A stretch of DNA of 64,000 bases from Mesorhizobium sp. (GTDB lineage: Bacteria > Pseudomonadota > Alphaproteobacteria > Rhizobiales > Rhizobiaceae): assembly GCA_004017535.1 (NCBI GenBank), contig SAJS01000017.1, positions 1 to 64,000 of the forward strand. The letters are read 5' to 3'. Shown here piece after piece: positions 37,175 through 46,961 of this stretch. Position 1 is the stretch's first letter. Each line of letters opens with the position of its first letter. The notes beneath the pieces are model-generated. The model was not told the DNA's origin. It ran no database searches and saw nothing but the letters and a program-made list of their open reading frames with translations. A program made the position numbers and the translations under genes.

Positions 37175-37579
37175 TCAGGCGGTTTCTATGGCGCTTTTGA
37201 TCGACATCACCGAATGCTTGACGAAGTCCTTGGCGATCTCGCCGACGAGTTTGGCGCTCAATGACGGCTGATAATGCCTCCGCATCTCACCAAGCGTGCG
37301 CGGATCGGCGATCACCAGTATATGCTCGCAGGCTTTCTCGCCGGCCTTATGATTAAGATAGCTCGCGATCGATGCGGCAAAGTCGTCCTCGCCCAACCGG
37401 GACTCGTCCGGGTTGGCGGTTGAACTGCGATGCCGCCCGCCGGACCCAGCGTGGGCCACTTCAAGGACCGAGTCCTCGACTTCGATCAGGTCGAGATGAG
37501 GCTCGTGCCCCTTATTGTGAAACAGTCGCAGGCTCTCGCCATCCGTAACCGCGACGAGAGTGCCGTTATTCAGGATCAT
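37175..37579 (-). CDS. host attachment-family protein (AtsE type)
   Basis: A protein of 134 aa of the family annotated as required for attachment to host cells (Pfam PF10116 by memory): N-terminal MILNNGTLVAVTDGESLRLFHNKG, a central linker, then HILVIADPRTLGEMRRHYQP, AKLVGEIAKDFVKHS. Despite the name it is a small cytoplasmic protein of uncertain function. ATG 37579 is 7 nt after GGAG. The FNR-type box at 37677 is 97 nt upstream. Confidence 0.8.
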   Translation of the reverse strand: MILNNGTLVAVTDGESLRLFHNKGHEPHLDLIEVEDSVLEVAHAGSGGRHRSSTANPDESRLGEDDFAASIASYLNHKAGEKACEHILVIADPRTLGEMRRHYQPSLSAKLVGEIAKDFVKHSVMSIKSAIETA

Positions 37580-37676
37580 GTGTTTCTCCAAGGTCGGATC
37601 AGCCGACCTCTCCGGCGCCGTCCGATCATTTCACTGCTGTTGCAAGGCAGGTAAGCCCGGATCGCCTCGCATCGCT

Positions 37677-37690
37677 TTGACCTTGATCAA
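37677..37690 (-). promoter_or_regulatory. FNR/FixK-type box upstream of the host-attachment gene
   Basis: TTGACCTTGATCAA lies 97 nt before ATG 37579, in the gap after the ArsR-family gene stop. Confidence 0.8.
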
Positions 37691-37717
37691 AGCCAGCCAA
37701 GGCGATGCAGTGACGGG

Positions 37718-38014
37718 CTAAGTCGGGCAGAAGGCGGAATGCAACGCCTCGATGACAGTCAGCACCTCCGGGCGGGTTATCCGGTAGTGAACCGTCGTCC
37801 CTTCGCGGCGGGCCTCGACCAGCCCGTCGGCCCTCAGTCGCATCAGCTGCTGAGACATCGGCACCTGATCGATGTCCAGGAGTTCCCTCAGCTCAGCCAC
37901 GGAGCGCTCCTCATTGCCGAGTGCGCATAGCACCAGCAATCGCTGCGGGTGCGACAGGCTCCGAAGCAATTCCGCCGCCTTGTCCGAGGCCGGGATCATA
38001 TCTTCTACATTCAT
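37718..38014 (-). CDS. SqrR/BigR-type ArsR repressor, persulfide sensor
   Basis: A winged-helix repressor of 98 aa. The helix-turn-helix spans about residues 37-62 (SVAELRELLDIDQVPMSQQLMRL). Two cysteines, Cys30 (LVLCALGN) and Cys96 (SAFCPT), are 66 residues apart, the same spacing as Cys42-Cys108 of BigR and Cys41-Cys107 of SqrR, which form a tetrasulfide bridge on exposure to persulfide. It is divergent from sulfide:quinone oxidoreductase, its expected target. I chose ATG 38014; an in-frame start at 38059 is possible. Confidence 0.85.
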   Translation of the reverse strand: MNVEDMIPASDKAAELLRSLSHPQRLLVLCALGNEERSVAELRELLDIDQVPMSQQLMRLRADGLVEARREGTTVHYRITRPEVLTVIEALHSAFCPT

Positions 38015-38024
38015 ACTCTTGAAT
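38009..38024. promoter_or_regulatory. ATTC-N8-GAAT, candidate SqrR operator
   Basis: ATTC (38009-38012), eight bases, then GAAT (38021-38024), the form I recall for SqrR operators. It overlaps the repressor's own start region, suggesting autoregulation; a further GAAT (38036-38039) makes the AT-rich region look like a larger repressor/promoter zone. Confidence 0.55.
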
Positions 38025-38109
38025 TTATAATCTTTGAATGTTAGATGCAAGCTCGCCATCCGGGCTCCCTCGAAGCCATATCTTACAACCGCGCCGGCCC
38101 GTTTGGAAA

Positions 38110-38123
38110 TTGAGCCTGATCAA
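38110..38123 (+). promoter_or_regulatory. FNR/FixK-type box upstream of sqr
   Basis: TTGAGCCTGATCAA fits TTGA-N6-TCAA and lies 61 nt before ATG 38185, so sqr may need low oxygen as well as relief from SqrR. Confidence 0.8.
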
Positions 38124-38184
38124 CGCAGAGCGCGGGCTCTCCAGCGCAGGATGCTGCGAAAGATCAACTAGCGGGAGGATCATC

Positions 38185-39477
38185 ATGTCACACATCGTCG
38201 TCCTTGGAGCAGGTCTCGGCGGCACCATCATGGCATACGAAATGCGCGACAAGCTGCGCGGGGAAGACCAATTGACCGTCGTCACGCTCGGCACGTCCTA
38301 TTCCTTCGTACCCTCCAATCCCTGGGTGGCCGTCGGGTGGCGGGAGCGCGACGACGTCACCGTCGATCTGGCGGATACCTTCAAGCGGCGCGGCATCGCT
38401 CTGCGCCCTGAAGGCGCGAAGAAGGTGCATCCGAAGGAAAACCGGATCGAGCTCAACGACGGCTCGTTCGTCGACTACGACTATCTGGTCATCGCGACCG
38501 GCCCCGACCTTGCCTTCGATGAGGTGCCGGGGCTCGGACCCTCGGGTCACACACAGTCGATCTGCCATATCGATCATGCCTTGGCGGCCAAGGGCAAATT
38601 CGACGAGCTGGTCAGAAAGCCCGGGCCGATCGTCGTCGGCGCGGTTCAAGGCGCCTCGTGCTACGGGCCCGCCTATGAATTCGCCTTCATCCTCGACACG
38701 GCGCTGCGCAAGGCCAGGGTGCGCGACCAGGTGCCGATGACCTTCGTGACGCCCGAGCCCTATATCGGCCATCTTGGCCTGGACGGCGTCGGCGACACCA
38801 AGGGTCTGCTCGAGAGCGCCATGCGCGAGCGGCACATCAAGTGGATCACCAATGCCAAGGTGACTTCGGTCGATGCCGGTACGATGCATGTCGAGGAAGT
38901 CAACGAGGATGGAACGACCAAGGCCAGGCACGATCTGCCTTTCGCCTTCTCCATGCTGCTGCCAGCCTTCCGAGGCGTTCCGGCGGTGACGGGCATCGAG
39001 GGGCTTGTCAATCCACGCGGCTTCGTGACCATCGACAAATACCAGCGCAACCAGGCCCATGCGAACATCTTTGCGATCGGCGTCTGCGTCGCCATACCGC
39101 CGGTCGGCAAGACACCGCTGCCGGTCGGCGTCCCGAAGACCGGCTTCATGATCGAATCCATGGTGACGGCCACGGCCGAGAACATCGCGGCATTGCTGCG
39201 CGGCAAGGAGCCCAAGGCGGTGGCCACGTGGAACGCGGTGTGCCTCGCCGACTTCGGTGACGAAGGCATCGCCTTCGTGGCGCAGCCGCAGATCCCCCCG
39301 CGCAACGTCAACTGGTCCTCGCAGGGCAAGTGGGTCCATGCGGCCAAGGTCGGCTTCGAAAAGTACTTCCTTCATAAGGTCCGGCAGGGAAAGAGCGAGA
39401 CCTTCTACGAGGGGCTGGCGCTCGACATGCTCGGCATCAAGAAACTCAAGGCAATCCATATCGAGCCGGCGGAATAG
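38185..39477 (+). CDS. sqr: sulfide:quinone oxidoreductase
   Basis: A flavoprotein of 430 aa that oxidises sulfide and passes electrons to quinone at the inner membrane. The N-terminal VVLGAGLGGTIMAYEM is the FAD dinucleotide fold. Cysteines fall at residues 127, 159 and 353 (plus Cys301), matching the catalytic C127/C159/C353 set I recall for the Rhodobacter capsulatus enzyme. ATG 38185 follows GGGAGG. It is divergent from the SqrR-type repressor and followed by DUF2892. Confidence 0.9.
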   Translation: MSHIVVLGAGLGGTIMAYEMRDKLRGEDQLTVVTLGTSYSFVPSNPWVAVGWRERDDVTVDLADTFKRRGIALRPEGAKKVHPKENRIELNDGSFVDYDYLVIATGPDLAFDEVPGLGPSGHTQSICHIDHALAAKGKFDELVRKPGPIVVGAVQGASCYGPAYEFAFILDTALRKARVRDQVPMTFVTPEPYIGHLGLDGVGDTKGLLESAMRERHIKWITNAKVTSVDAGTMHVEEVNEDGTTKARHDLPFAFSMLLPAFRGVPAVTGIEGLVNPRGFVTIDKYQRNQAHANIFAIGVCVAIPPVGKTPLPVGVPKTGFMIESMVTATAENIAALLRGKEPKAVATWNAVCLADFGDEGIAFVAQPQIPPRNVNWSSQGKWVHAAKVGFEKYFLHKVRQGKSETFYEGLALDMLGIKKLKAIHIEPAE

Positions 39478-39505
39478 CGAAGGCTCGCATCTCAGGAGAC
39501 GTGAA

Positions 39506-39709
39506 ATGACCATCGACAAGGCCGTGCTGATGTTTGCGGGGTTCGTCGTGCTGATCTCATTGGCGCTCGGCATCTATTATTCGCCCTACTGGTTCCTGCT
39601 GACCGCATTCGCCGGACTGAACATGGTCCAGGCCTCGATCACCGGTTTCTGCCCGGCGGCGATCGTGTTCAAAAAGCTCGGCTGCAAAGCTGGCATCGCG
39701 TTCAAGTAG
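39506..39709 (+). CDS. DUF2892 membrane protein
   Basis: A 67-aa protein with two transmembrane segments and the family's conserved NMVQASITGFCPAAIVFKKLGCK core. DUF2892 is often fused to or next to rhodanese (YgaP) and sulfur genes, which suits its place 28 nt after sqr. Function is unknown; transport of a sulfur species has been suggested for the family. ATG 39506 follows AGGAGACGTGAA. Confidence 0.85.
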   Translation: MTIDKAVLMFAGFVVLISLALGIYYSPYWFLLTAFAGLNMVQASITGFCPAAIVFKKLGCKAGIAFK

Positions 39710-39742
39710 CGGACGGCATTTCGGGGCCACCACCATCACCAA

Positions 39743-39766
39743 CGGGAGGCGCGGACGCGCCTCCCG
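39743..39766 (+). terminator. strong GC hairpin after the sulfide genes
   Basis: CGGGAGGCGCG and CGCGCCTCCCG form an 11-bp perfect stem with a 2-nt centre (in practice a 4-nt loop), 33 nt after DUF2892. It separates the sulfide operon from the RND genes; no T-run follows. Confidence 0.6.
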
Positions 39767-39794
39767 GACCAGTTCAACGACCGGAAACAGCGCA

Positions 39795-40802
39795 ATGCGG
39801 ACCAAGATATCGGCCCTCGCCACCATTCTGCTGATCGGCACCGCGGGTGCGGTATCGAATGCGAAGACTGCGGAATTCACGGTGAAGGCCACTACCGTGA
39901 CCGAAATGAAGGCCGTCTACGGACAGGTCGAAAGCCGAACCGTGGTGCCGGCGCGGGCTCGCATATCGGGAACCATCAGCGAGGTCCGCGTCTCCGAGGG
40001 CCAAGAGGTGCATCAGGGTGATCTGATCGCAACCGTGGTCGACGACAAGCTCGCGCTCCAGCTTCGCGCCGCTGATGCCAAGATTGCGGCACTGAACTCG
40101 CAACTCGACAACGCCCGCGTCGACATGCAGCGCGCGCAGGATCTGCTGACCAAGGGTGTGGCCGCGCAGAGCCGGGTGGACGCCGCGCGGCTGCAACTCG
40201 ACGTCACGACAAACCAGCTCGCGGCGGCAGTCGCGGACAAGGCCGTCATCGAACAGAGCGCCACGGAAGGACAGACGCTGGCGCCGGCCACCGGGCGGGT
40301 GCTCACCGTGCCGGTTACCGCCGGCTCGGTGATCATGGCCGGCGAACCGGTCGCACGCGTGGCTTCCGGCCAGTACTATCTTCGCCTGTCGCTGCCGGAA
40401 CGCCATGCCGCCGAGATTGCGGAAGGCGCAGCCGTCGACATCGGCGAGCGCGGCACCGGGTCGAATGACGGCTTCGTCAAGGCTCGCGAGGGGCGCATCG
40501 CGAAGGTCTACCCGGAGATCGACAGCGGCCGCGTCATCGCCGACGTCGAGGTGGCCGATATCGGCACCTATTTCGTCAACGAGCGCACGCTGGTGTCGAT
40601 TCCGGTCGGCAAGCGCGCCATGCTCGGGGTCCCGCCCCAGGCGGTGCGCACGATCCATGGGATAGATTATGTCACGGTCGAGACGGCGAACGGGCCGCTC
40701 GACGTTGCGGTGGTGCTCGGCGAGCGGTTCGACGACGCCGGCCAGGCGCGCATCGAGGTGCTGACGGGCCTCGCCGAAGGCGACAAGGTCGTCCTGCCAT
40801 GA
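39795..40802 (+). CDS. RND efflux membrane fusion protein
   Basis: A periplasmic adaptor of 335 aa. A signal peptide-like N-terminus (about 1-24) is followed by a lipoyl motif ISGTISEVRVSEGQEVHQGDL, a short coiled-coil hairpin and the second motif APATGRVLTVPVTAGSVI. It overlaps the RND pump start by 4 nt. The C-terminal GERFDDAGQARIEVLTGLAEGDKVVLP is the usual MP-proximal end. Confidence 0.9.
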   Translation: MRTKISALATILLIGTAGAVSNAKTAEFTVKATTVTEMKAVYGQVESRTVVPARARISGTISEVRVSEGQEVHQGDLIATVVDDKLALQLRAADAKIAALNSQLDNARVDMQRAQDLLTKGVAAQSRVDAARLQLDVTTNQLAAAVADKAVIEQSATEGQTLAPATGRVLTVPVTAGSVIMAGEPVARVASGQYYLRLSLPERHAAEIAEGAAVDIGERGTGSNDGFVKAREGRIAKVYPEIDSGRVIADVEVADIGTYFVNERTLVSIPVGKRAMLGVPPQAVRTIHGIDYVTVETANGPLDVAVVLGERFDDAGQARIEVLTGLAEGDKVVLP

Positions 40803-43800
40803 AGCTCGGCATTGCCGGCGGGCTCACCCGCTCCTTCATCGGCTCGCCGCTGACGCCGCTCTTCCTGCTGGCCGCGCTCGCCCTTGGCCTGGTGGCGCTG
40901 GTGACGCTGCCGCGCGAGGAGGAGCCGCAGATCTCCGTACCGATGGTGGACATCCACGTCCAAGCCAACGGGCTCAAGGCGGAGGACGCGGTCAAGCTCG
41001 TTACCGAGCCGCTGGAGACAATCGTCAAGAGCATCGACGGCGTCGAGCACGTCTATTCGCAAACCGTGGACGACGGCGCGCTGGTGACGGCCCGCTTCAA
41101 GGTGGGCACCAGCTCGGACGCCGCCGTGCTGCGCGTGCATGACAAGGTGCGCGCCAACATGGACCGCATCCCGGTGGGCATTCCGGAACCGCTGATCGTC
41201 GGGCGCGGCATCGACGACGTCGCCATCGTGGTGGTGACGATGACGCCGACGCCGGAGGCCGCCGGCCGCTATTCCGCGGCCGAGCTGACCAGGTTGGCGC
41301 GCGAGCTGCAGGTCGAGGTGGCGAAGCTCCCCGACATCGGACTGACCTACATCGTCGGCGAGCAGCCGGAGGAAATCCAGGTAGACCCCGATCCGGAGAG
41401 ACTCTCGCTCTATGGAATCACGCTGCAGCAGCTGACCGCCAAGATTTCCGGCGCCAACCGCTCCTTCCAGCTCGGCACGGTGCGCGAGCAGGGCAAGCAG
41501 CAGGTGCTAGTCGCCGGCCAGACGCTGCAGGGGCTTTCCGACATCGGCAATCTGCTGCTGACCGCCCGCGACGGGCGGCCGGTCTATGTGCGGGATGTGG
41601 CCAGCATCGTGCTGGCGACGTCGCCGGCCGAAAATCGAGTGACGAACATCACCAAGACCGGCGACGGCCTGGAGCGCGCGCCGGCCGTCTCGCTTGCCGT
41701 CGCCAAGCGGCCCGGCACCAACGCCGTCGTCATCGCCGACACCATCGTCAAGCGCCTTGAGCAGGCGCGCGGACAGATCTTCCCCAAGGACGTCTCGATG
41801 ACAGTCACTCGCGACTATGGCGAGACGGCGAACGAGAAGGCGAACGAACTTCTCTTCCACCTCGGCTTGGCGACGATCTCGATCGTCGTACTGGTCGCGA
41901 TCGCCATCGGCTGGCGCGAGGCGCTGGTGGTGGCGGTCGTCATCCCGACGACGATCCTGCTCACGCTCTTTGCCTCCCGCATCATGGGCTATACGCTGAA
42001 CCGCGTGAGCCTGTTCGCGCTTATCTTCTCGATCGGCATCCTGGTCGACGACGCCATCGTCGTCATCGAGAACATCGCCCGCCACTGGGCCATGGAGGAC
42101 GGACGCTCGCGCAGCGCGGCCGCGGTCGACGCCGTCGCGGAGGTCGGCAATCCAACCATCGTCGCCACGCTGACCGTCGTCGCCGCCCTTCTGCCGATGC
42201 TTTTCGTGTCGGGCATGATGGGGCCGTATATGAGCCCGATCCCGGCCAATGCCTCGGCGGCGATGCTGTTCTCCTTCTTCGTCGCCGTGATGCTGACGCC
42301 CTGGCTGATGATGAAGCTTGGCCGCCGGCACGCGGCGGCCGGGGGACAGACCGGCCATGGCGGCGGACATATAGGGGCGCTCGGCCGCGCTTATGTCGCG
42401 GTCGCTCGGCCGATCCTGAAGTCACGCCTGCGCGCCTGGATGTTCCTGCTCGTCGTCGGCGTAGCCACACTGTCTTCCATGGCGCTGATCTACACCAGGC
42501 ATGTGACGGTGAAGCTGCTTCCCTTCGACAACAAGACCGAGCTGCAGGTGGTCGTGGACCTGCCCAAGGGCTCATCCGTCGAAGACACGAACCGGCTGCT
42601 GCAGGCAGCGGTCGACCGCCTGGCCGGCGTGCCGGAGATCGTTTCGTTCCAGACCTATGCCGGCACCGCCGCCCCCTTCAACTTCAACGGGCTGGTGCGC
42701 CACTACTATCTGCGGTCCGGCCCCGAGCAGGGCGACGTCACCGTCAACCTGGTGCCGAAGGGCGAGCGTAGCCGAGCCAGCCACGCCATCGCGCTTGATT
42801 TGCGCGAACGCCTGAAGGGAATGGCTATGCCGGCGGGCACCGTCATCAAGGTGGTCGAGCCGCCGCCCGGCCCTCCGGTGCTGGGCACGCTGCTGGCCGA
42901 AATCTACGGGCCGGACGCCGAGACCCGCCGCGCCGTCGCGGCGAAGGTGCGCGAGACCTTCTCTAGCGTGCCGTTCATCGTCGACGTCGACGACAGTTTC
43001 CACAATCAGCCGCAAAGGCAAAGGCTGTCGATCGACCAGGACAATCTCGAATATTACAAGGTCGAGCAGTCGGACGTTTACGACACGCTGGGCTATCTCT
43101 TCGGCGGCACCACCGTCGGCTACTCGCACCGTGGCGGCGGGCGCTATCCGATCCCGATCCGCATCGCCCTGTCGAAGGGCGACGGCGTCGTCGACCAGCG
43201 CGCGCTGGCGACGCCAGTGCCGGCCAACGCCTTGCCCGGCGCCCGCGACGTGGTCGAGCTCGGCGACGTGGTGCGCCTGGGGAGCGAACCCGCCTCATAC
43301 CCGATCTTTCGCCACAACGGCCGCCCCGCCGAGATGGTGACGGCGGAACTCGCCGGCGCTTTCGAGGCGCCCGTCTACGGCATGCTCGCCGTGAACGACG
43401 CCATCGCCAAGGCGGATTGGGGGACGCTGCCTAAGCCGACGATCGCGCTGCATGGCCAGCCGGACGACGAATCGAAGCCGACGCTGCTGTGGGACGGCGA
43501 GTGGGAGGTGACCTGGGTGACGTTCCGCGATATGGGCGCCGCCTTCATGGTCGCGATCCTCGGCATCTACATCCTGGTCGTCGCGCAGTTCGGTTCCTTC
43601 CGGCTGCCGCTGGTGATCCTGACCCCGATCCCGCTGACGCTGATCGGCATCATGCTCGGCCATTGGGCTTTCGCCGCGCCCTTCACAGCCACTTCGATGA
43701 TCGGCTTCATCGCGCTGGCCGGCATCATCGTGCGCAACTCGATCCTGCTGGTCGATTTCATCCGCCACTCCGGCGGCACCGGGCGGCCGCTGGCCGACAT

Positions 43801-44047
43801 CCTGCTCGAGGCCGGCGCGATCCGTTTCAAGCCGATCCTGCTCACCGCGCTCGCGGCTATGATCGGCGCGGCGGTGATCCTGACCGACCCCATTTTCCAG
43901 GGGCTGGCCATCTCGTTGCTGTTCGGGCTTGCTTCCTCGACGCTGCTGACGGTGCTGGTCATCCCGGCGATCTACGTGGCGTTGCGCGGCGGGCCGGCCG
44001 CCGACGCCAAGCGGATCGAATTCGTCGAAGCACCGCCCGCGGCGTAG
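40799..44047 (+). CDS. RND efflux pump, AcrB/HAE1-like
   Basis: An inner-membrane pump of 1082 aa with the RND plan: helix 1 near residues 20-40, two large periplasmic loops and 11 further helices. IALIFSIGILVDDAIVVIENIARHW (helix 4) carries the proton-relay Asp pair. Loop sequences are of the HAE1-like group rather than CusA or the Nol group. ATG 40799 overlaps the fusion protein stop. Substrate is unknown; closeness to sqr hints at sulfur compounds, but the hairpin at 39743 separates the units. Confidence 0.9.
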   Translation: MKLGIAGGLTRSFIGSPLTPLFLLAALALGLVALVTLPREEEPQISVPMVDIHVQANGLKAEDAVKLVTEPLETIVKSIDGVEHVYSQTVDDGALVTARFKVGTSSDAAVLRVHDKVRANMDRIPVGIPEPLIVGRGIDDVAIVVVTMTPTPEAAGRYSAAELTRLARELQVEVAKLPDIGLTYIVGEQPEEIQVDPDPERLSLYGITLQQLTAKISGANRSFQLGTVREQGKQQVLVAGQTLQGLSDIGNLLLTARDGRPVYVRDVASIVLATSPAENRVTNITKTGDGLERAPAVSLAVAKRPGTNAVVIADTIVKRLEQARGQIFPKDVSMTVTRDYGETANEKANELLFHLGLATISIVVLVAIAIGWREALVVAVVIPTTILLTLFASRIMGYTLNRVSLFALIFSIGILVDDAIVVIENIARHWAMEDGRSRSAAAVDAVAEVGNPTIVATLTVVAALLPMLFVSGMMGPYMSPIPANASAAMLFSFFVAVMLTPWLMMKLGRRHAAAGGQTGHGGGHIGALGRAYVAVARPILKSRLRAWMFLLVVGVATLSSMALIYTRHVTVKLLPFDNKTELQVVVDLPKGSSVEDTNRLLQAAVDRLAGVPEIVSFQTYAGTAAPFNFNGLVRHYYLRSGPEQGDVTVNLVPKGERSRASHAIALDLRERLKGMAMPAGTVIKVVEPPPGPPVLGTLLAEIYGPDAETRRAVAAKVRETFSSVPFIVDVDDSFHNQPQRQRLSIDQDNLEYYKVEQSDVYDTLGYLFGGTTVGYSHRGGGRYPIPIRIALSKGDGVVDQRALATPVPANALPGARDVVELGDVVRLGSEPASYPIFRHNGRPAEMVTAELAGAFEAPVYGMLAVNDAIAKADWGTLPKPTIALHGQPDDESKPTLLWDGEWEVTWVTFRDMGAAFMVAILGIYILVVAQFGSFRLPLVILTPIPLTLIGIMLGHWAFAAPFTATSMIGFIALAGIIVRNSILLVDFIRHSGGTGRPLADILLEAGAIRFKPILLTALAAMIGAAVILTDPIFQGLAISLLFGLASSTLLTVLVIPAIYVALRGGPAADAKRIEFVEAPPAA

Positions 44048-44132
44048 ATCGCGCCGGAGGGATCAAAGGCGGCGAAAGTCAGATGATGCCGGACGGCGGC
44101 GCTGTCGAACCTTGACCCGCCGCGGCAGGGTC

Positions 44133-46961
44133 CTATTCGAACGAGTAGGTAAATCCTTCCGCCGACGCACCCACGATGACTTTCCCCATCTTCTTGCCCT
44201 CGAGCGAGCGGTTGAGTACGCCGCGGCTGAGTTCCGGCAGCAGCGTGTTGGTCAGGATGGCGTCGATCATGCGCCCGCCGGATTCGATCTCCGTGCAGCG
44301 CGCCTTGACCAGATCCATCACGCCGTCGCCGATCACCAGCTCGGCGTCGTTGGTGGCCTTGAGGCGGCGCGCGATCTTGCCGAACTGGTGCCGGGCGATC
44401 GCCTCGATCATCGCATCCGACAGCGGATAATAGGGAATGGTGACGACGCGGCCGAGGAAAGCGGCCGGGAACACCTTCAGCAGCGGCGGGCGCAAGGCGG
44501 TGTCGAGATCGTCGATGCCGGTGCGCACTGTGCCGTTCCTGGTGCGGTCCATGATGACATCGGAACCGACATTCGAGGTCAGCAGGATCAGCGTGTTCTT
44601 GAAATCGATGCGACGGCCCTCGCTGTCGTCCATCATGCCCTTGTCGAAGACCTGGAAGAAGATCTCATGCACGTCCGGATGCGCTTTCTCGACCTCGTCG
44701 AGCAGGATCACCGAATACGGTTTCCTGCGCACCGCCTCGGTCAGGATGCCGCCCTTGCCGTAGCCGACATAGCCGGGCGGCGCGCCCTTGAGCGTCGAGA
44801 CCGTGTGGGCCTCCTGGAATTCCGACATGTTGATCGAGATGAGGTTCTGCTCGCCGCCATAGAGCGTCTCGGCCAGCGCCAGCGCGGTCTCGGTCTTGCC
44901 AACCCCGGAGGGGCCGCAGAGCAGGAACACGCCGACTGGTTTTTCCGGCGCGCCGAGGCCGGCGCGGCTGGTCTGCACGCGCCTGGCTATCATTTCCATG
45001 GCATGGTCCTGACCGACCACGCGTTCGGACAGGGTGGTGGCGAGCCTGAGCGCTTTCTCGGTCTGGCTGGAGAGCATACGTCCGGTCGGAATTCCGGTCC
45101 AATCCTGCACCACGGCCGCGACTGCATTGCGGTCCACCGAGGGCAGGATCAGCGGCGTCTCGCCCTGCGCGGCCGCAAGTTCCGCCATCAACTCGCGCAG
45201 CCGCGCGAGAGCAGCGGCGGCTTCATCCGCCGGCTCGGCGGAAACTGTTTCGGCCTTTGCGGCCTTTGCCCCTTTGGCCTTCGAGGCCTTGGCCTTCTTG
45301 GGCTCGGCAGCCCTGCCGTCGCCAGTCTTTCTCTCGGGAGCCTTTTGCTCGGACGCCTTTGCCCCGCCCTCCGCAGTCTCGGTCCCGCCAGTCTCCTCAG
45401 CCGGCTCCTCGTCGAGCGGCACCCCCTCGCCGCGCAGTTTCGCACGCAGGTCGAGGATCTCGGCCACCAAAGCCTTCTCCCGATCCCACCGCGCCTGGGC
45501 GGCGGCTAAAGCAGTCTCGGTTTCCGCGAGCCCGGCATCGACACGGGCCTGCCGGTCGGCCACGTCGATGCCGATCGCCGCCTCGCGGCCGATGATGCCG
45601 CTCTCGACTTCCAGCGCCTGGCGACGGCGCAGCATATCCTCAACTTCGGCGGGCGTCGCATGCTGCGAGACCGCGACGCGGGCGCAGGCAGTATCGAGCA
45701 GGCTGACTGCCTTGTCGGGCAGTTGCCTGGCCGGGATGTAGCGATGCGAAAGCGAGACAGCCGCCTCGATCGCCTCGTCCAGGATCTGCACCTTGTGGTG
45801 CTGCTCCAGCACGCCGGCGACGCCGCGCAGCATCAGCACGGCCACGGCTTCCGACGGCTCGTCGATCTTGACCACCTGGAAGCGACGGGTCAGCGCCGGA
45901 TCCTTCTCGATGTGCTGCTTGTATTCGGCCCAGGTCGTAGCGGCGATGGTGCGCAGCTCGCCCCGCGCCAGCGCCGGCTTCAGCAGATTGGCGGCATCGC
46001 CGGTTCCGGCGGCCCCGCCGGCGCCGATCAGCGTGTGCGCCTCGTCGATGAACAGGATGATCGGCGTCTCCGAGGCCTGGACCTCGTCGATAACCGCCTT
46101 CAGCCGCTTCTCGAACTCGCCCTTGACGCTGGCGCCGGCCTGCATCAACCCAACATCGAGCATGCGCACGGAAACATTCTGAAGCGTCGGCGGCACGTCG
46201 CCCTGGGCGATGCGCAGGGCAAATCCCTCGACCACCGCCGTCTTGCCGACGCCCGCCTCGCCGGTCAGGATCGGGTTGTTTTGCCGGCGTCGCATCAGGA
46301 TATCGACGATCTGTCTTATTTCGGGATCGCGGCCGACGACCGGATCGATCTTGCCGTCCCGGGCGCGCTGGGTGAGGTCGGTGGCGTATTTGGCGAGCGC
46401 GGATTCCCCGCCCGGGCCGCGCTTGACCGGCGTCTCCGCGGCGGCCGCGACGGGCGGTGAGCCGGCTTCGAGCGAGCCTTCCGTGACATCGGCGAAGCGG
46501 GAAATGACGCCATCGGCGTCGATCTTGTCGAACTCGGCGCTGATCTTGGAGACCAGCCCTTCCAACGCCGGCGTCTTCAGGCAGGCGAGCAGGATATGGG
46601 CGCTGCGCACCTCCTCTACCCCGAACTCCAGCGTCGCCAGGTTCCAGCCCTCCTGGATGGCGTGGAAGATATGGTCGGAGAATTCCTCCACCGACGTGGC
46701 TCCATAGGGCAACTTGTCGATGGCGCGGGTCATGTCGGCCGTCAGCCGGCTGACATCCAATCCGGCATCGGCGACGATCATTTGCACATCCGAGCGCTCA
46801 GACAGCACCAGCTGCTGGATGAAATGGGCGAGCTCGACATAGGGATTGCCGCGCAGCTTGGCCGTGTCGGCCGCGGCCTTGAAGGCGCGCACCCCCGTGG
46901 CGTTGAGCTTGGCGACCAGTTCCTTACGCTTGAAGCTCTGCGATGACCGGCGCTGTTCCAT
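44133..46961 (-). CDS. tssH: T6SS ClpV ATPase TssH, with low-complexity insertion
   Basis: ClpV, 942 aa, recycles contracted TssB/TssC sheaths. An N-terminal ClpN domain (about 1-155) precedes AAA1 (Walker A GEAGVGKT near 234-241, Walker [10 protein letters not shown]) and AAA2 (Walker A GPSGVGKT near 683-690). Unusually, residues 515-582 (about 45216-45420) are an Ala/Lys/Glu/Pro-rich low-complexity insert in the coiled-coil M domain. ATG 46961 (MEQRRSSQ) is chosen over an in-frame upstream start at 46991. It is divergent from tssA. Confidence 0.93.
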   Translation of the reverse strand: MEQRRSSQSFKRKELVAKLNATGVRAFKAAADTAKLRGNPYVELAHFIQQLVLSERSDVQMIVADAGLDVSRLTADMTRAIDKLPYGATSVEEFSDHIFHAIQEGWNLATLEFGVEEVRSAHILLACLKTPALEGLVSKISAEFDKIDADGVISRFADVTEGSLEAGSPPVAAAAETPVKRGPGGESALAKYATDLTQRARDGKIDPVVGRDPEIRQIVDILMRRRQNNPILTGEAGVGKTAVVEGFALRIAQGDVPPTLQNVSVRMLDVGLMQAGASVKGEFEKRLKAVIDEVQASETPIILFIDEAHTLIGAGGAAGTGDAANLLKPALARGELRTIAATTWAEYKQHIEKDPALTRRFQVVKIDEPSEAVAVLMLRGVAGVLEQHHKVQILDEAIEAAVSLSHRYIPARQLPDKAVSLLDTACARVAVSQHATPAEVEDMLRRRQALEVESGIIGREAAIGIDVADRQARVDAGLAETETALAAAQARWDREKALVAEILDLRAKLRGEGVPLDEEPAEETGGTETAEGGAKASEQKAPERKTGDGRAAEPKKAKASKAKGAKAAKAETVSAEPADEAAAALARLRELMAELAAAQGETPLILPSVDRNAVAAVVQDWTGIPTGRMLSSQTEKALRLATTLSERVVGQDHAMEMIARRVQTSRAGLGAPEKPVGVFLLCGPSGVGKTETALALAETLYGGEQNLISINMSEFQEAHTVSTLKGAPPGYVGYGKGGILTEAVRRKPYSVILLDEVEKAHPDVHEIFFQVFDKGMMDDSEGRRIDFKNTLILLTSNVGSDVIMDRTRNGTVRTGIDDLDTALRPPLLKVFPAAFLGRVVTIPYYPLSDAMIEAIARHQFGKIARRLKATNDAELVIGDGVMDLVKARCTEIESGGRMIDAILTNTLLPELSRGVLNRSLEGKKMGKVIVGASAEGFTYSFE

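Noticed and set aside
44048-44132. Terminator between the RND pump and tssH
   Set aside because: No convincing stem was found in this 85-nt gap.
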